From: Pseudomonadota bacterium
GTDB taxonomy: Bacteria; Pseudomonadota; Alphaproteobacteria; Ferrovibrionales; Ferrovibrionaceae
Length of the DNA: 14,990 nucleotides
Assembly (NCBI GenBank): GCA_023433835.1
Contig: JAEYTW010000170.1
Coordinates: forward strand, 1 to 14,990
Direction: 5' to 3'
Under the pieces are notes generated by a model. It was not told where the DNA came from, ran no database searches, and saw only the letters and a list, made by a program, of their open reading frames with translations. Below, one piece after another: positions 13,568 to 14,990 of the stretch (positions are counted from its first letter, which is position 1; every line of letters starts with the position of its first letter). The position numbers and the translations under genes were made by a program.

Positions 13568-14593
13568 ATGCGTTTCACGACAGCCATCGCGCTGGCGCTG
13601 ACGGCCGCGGCCGGCATCGCCCTTGCCAGCCCGGCCTCGGCCGGCATCCTCGACACCGTCAAGACCCGCGGCCAGGTGCTGTGCGGCGTCTCGGGCAAGG
13701 TGCCGGGCTTCTCGGCGCCGGACGCCAAGGGCGTGTGGTCGGGCCTCGACGTCGATTATTGCCGCGCGGTCGCCGCGGCGATCTTCAACGACGCCGACAA
13801 GGTCAAGTTCGTGCCGGTCACCACGACCGAGCGCTTCACCGCGCTGCAGTCGGGCGAGATCGACATCCTGGCGCGCAACACCACATGGACCTTCAGCCGC
13901 GACGCCAATATCGGCCTCGACTTCGTCGGCATCCAGTTCCATGACGGCCAGGGCTTCATGGTCAACAAGAAGCTCGGCGTGACCAGCGTCAAGGGCCTGA
14001 ACGGCGCCTCGATCTGCATCCAGAACGGCACCACGACCGAGCAGGTCGTGTCCGACTACTTCACCGCCAACGGCATGAAGTACGAGCCGGTCGCCTTCGA
14101 ATCCGCCGACGAAGCCGCCAAGATCTATGATTCGGGCCGCTGCGACGTCTACACCACCGACGCCTCCGGCCTCGCCGCCCGCCGCACCACCCTGTCGAAC
14201 CCGAAGGACCACGTCATCCTGCCGGAGATCATCTCCAAGGAGCCGCTCGGCCCGGCCGTGCGCCAGGGTGACCAGCAGTGGTCGCACATCACCCGCTGGG
14301 TCCTGTTCGCGATGATCAACGCCGAGGAGCTCGGCGTGACGTCGAAGAACATCGACCAGATGAAGGCGTCGAAGAACCCCGACATCCGTCGCCTGATCGG
14401 CGAGGACGACAGCGTCTATTCCGACAAGTTCGGCCTGACCAAGGACTGGGCCTACCGCGCCATCAAGCTGGTCGGCAACTACGGCGAACAGTTCGACCGC
14501 AATGTCGGCCCGGCCACCGCGCTCGGCCTGGAGCGCGGCCCGAACCAGCTGTGGATCAAGGGCGGCCTGCTGTTCGCGCCGCCGCTGCGCTGA
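13568..14593 (+). CDS. aapJ: General L-amino-acid ABC transporter, periplasmic binding protein
   Basis: The 341-residue protein starts with a Sec signal peptide (MRFTTAIALALTAAAGIALA) with the likely cut after ASPASA at residue 25. GILDTVKTRGQVLCGVSGKVPGFSAPDAKG is typical of AapJ, as are VDYCRAVAAAIF, TTERFTALQSGEIDILARNTTWTFSRD and the C-terminal GLERGPNQLWIKGGLLFAPPLR. AapJ captures a broad range of L-amino acids in the periplasm for the AapQMP inner-membrane complex. AGGGGG lies 10 bases before the ATG. TATACT at 13517-13522 may be a -10 box. Unusually, aapQ does not follow within 397 bases: a stem-loop and repeats come next. Either the permease genes lie beyond the window or this is an extra, separate binding protein. 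Confidence 0.94.
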   Translation: MRFTTAIALALTAAAGIALASPASAGILDTVKTRGQVLCGVSGKVPGFSAPDAKGVWSGLDVDYCRAVAAAIFNDADKVKFVPVTTTERFTALQSGEIDILARNTTWTFSRDANIGLDFVGIQFHDGQGFMVNKKLGVTSVKGLNGASICIQNGTTTEQVVSDYFTANGMKYEPVAFESADEAAKIYDSGRCDVYTTDASGLAARRTTLSNPKDHVILPEIISKEPLGPAVRQGDQQWSHITRWVLFAMINAEELGVTSKNIDQMKASKNPDIRRLIGEDDSVYSDKFGLTKDWAYRAIKLVGNYGEQFDRNVGPATALGLERGPNQLWIKGGLLFAPPLR

Positions 14594-14618
14594 GCCCGTT
14601 GCGCGTCTAGAGCCTGTC

Positions 14619-14648
14619 GAGGGCCCGGGAGACCATCCCCGGGCCCTC
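14619..14648 (+). terminator. Perfect 11-bp stem-loop after aapJ
   Basis: GAGGGCCCGGG (14619-14629) pairs perfectly with CCCGGGCCCTC (14638-14648) around an 8-base loop, 25 bases past the aapJ stop. No T-run follows, so it may act as an attenuator or an mRNA 3'-end stabiliser. In aap operons a hairpin between the abundant binding protein and its permease would favour unequal expression. That is an inference. Confidence 0.6.
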
Positions 14649-14693
14649 ACGCGCTACCGCCAAAAAAGTGAATCGTCATTCCGGCGAAAGCCG

Positions 14694-14870
14694 ATAGGCG
14701 CTGACTTAAGCTCGAAACGGTGACTTGAAACCAATCGTCGCCCCGGCTGATGCCGCGGCCCAGGGCAGGGAATGTCGCAAGCAGTACCGCGCTTTCCCTG
14801 GATCCCGGCCTTCACCGGGATGACGATGGCTTTTCAGGGTGACCATCAAAGCCTAAAGTCAGCGCCTATG
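14694..14870. mobile_element. 177-bp MITE-like element with terminal inverted repeats and flanking duplication
   Basis: The segment starts ATAGGCGCTGACTT (14694-14707) and closes AAGTCAGCGCCTAT (14856-14869), a perfect 14-bp terminal inverted repeat that continues imperfectly for some 45 bases. It is flanked by the 11-base direct repeat GGCGAAAGCCG (14683-14693 and 14871-14881). Deleting the element with one copy of the direct repeat rejoins ATTCCGGC-GAAA-GCCGGAAT exactly. It has no coding capacity, so it would need a transposase from elsewhere. The flanking repeat could be a target-site duplication. It is not a family I recognise. Confidence 0.65.
14734..14827. repeat. Second copy of the palindromic repeat, carried inside the MITE-like element
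   Basis: This 94-bp copy runs from ATCGTCGCCCCGG to CCGGGATGACGAT and shares the core of the outer copy: CCAGGGCA, then TCGCAA, ACCGCGC and TTCCCTGG in the same order and spacing, with diverged bases between. It contains the small hairpin CCCGG-CCTTCA-CCGGG. The interrupted outer copy is thus a relative of the cargo of the insert. Confidence 0.65.
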
Positions 14871-14990
14871 GGCGAAAGCCGGAATCCAGGGCAAGGGCCT
14901 CGCAAACGGCACCGCGCGTTCCCTGGGTTCCGGATCTCCGCTTCGCTTCGTCCGGAACGACGATCGGCTGTTCACCGCCCAGAGGCTACC

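Larger units (their letters stand above)
14672..14964. repeat. Palindromic intergenic repeat, outer copy, interrupted by an insert
   Basis: The copy begins ATCGTCATTCCGG and ends CCGGAACGACGAT, which are inverted matches with one difference. Without the insert it would be about 105 bp, containing the hairpin ATTCCGGCGAAAGCCGGAAT and the core CCAGGGCA...TCGCAA...ACCGCGC.TTCCCTGG. The type (CGTCATTCCGG...CCAGGG) is common between genes of high-GC proteobacteria and does not code for protein. It is split by the 177-bp segment at 14694-14870. Confidence 0.75.

Noticed and set aside
1..14990. CRISPR arrays, tRNA or rRNA genes, complete insertion sequences
   Set aside because: No regularly spaced direct repeats, cloverleaf-like sequences, rRNA segments or transposase frames were seen.

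Overview
The window comes from a high-GC bacterium, most likely an alphaproteobacterium. The AapJ-type amino-acid binding protein and a MatB very like the one I know from Rhodopseudomonas palustris point that way, as does the strong G/C preference at third codon positions. Species cannot be fixed from this sequence. Nearly all of it is ordinary chromosomal metabolism and regulation. The exceptions are one AT-rich inserted gene near the middle and a nested repeat at the right end.

Layout, left to right. A LysR regulator, cut by the window edge, overlaps the stop of a full-length phosphoenolpyruvate carboxylase gene (ppc) on the minus strand. Divergent from ppc is a MarR regulator with a palindromic candidate operator. 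It converges on a small exported protein of unknown function whose start is preceded by a long stem-loop. Next comes a minus-strand pair for gentisate breakdown: gentisate 1,2-dioxygenase followed by a fumarylpyruvate hydrolase-type FAH-fold enzyme. Upstream of that pair is an AT-rich island of about 1.07 kb carrying one gene, a stand-alone protein with a PD-(D/E)xK nuclease signature. After it lie a translationally coupled VOC-EVE pair (minus), a YhjE-like MHS-family transporter (plus), an unrecognised small protein, and a helix-turn-helix protein.

The right third holds a WYL-domain (YafY-type) regulator divergent from a class I glutamine amidotransferase, with a shared 9-base motif placed before each start. 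Malonyl-CoA synthetase (matB, minus) and a general L-amino-acid binding protein (aapJ, plus) follow. After aapJ there is a perfect 11-bp stem-loop. Instead of the expected aapQMP permease genes there are then about 340 bases of repeats, in which a 177-bp element with 14-bp terminal inverted repeats has split one copy of a palindromic repeat while carrying a second copy inside itself.

How the genes fit together: the gentisate pair yields fumarate and pyruvate, PEP carboxylase replenishes oxaloacetate, MatB activates malonate to malonyl-CoA, and AapJ and the MHS transporter bring in nutrients. Carbon assimilation is the common theme, but these are separate transcription units rather than one operon. 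No tRNA, rRNA, CRISPR array or complete insertion sequence was seen. The most unusual items are the nested repeat, the lone nuclease-like gene, and several palindromes close to gene starts.
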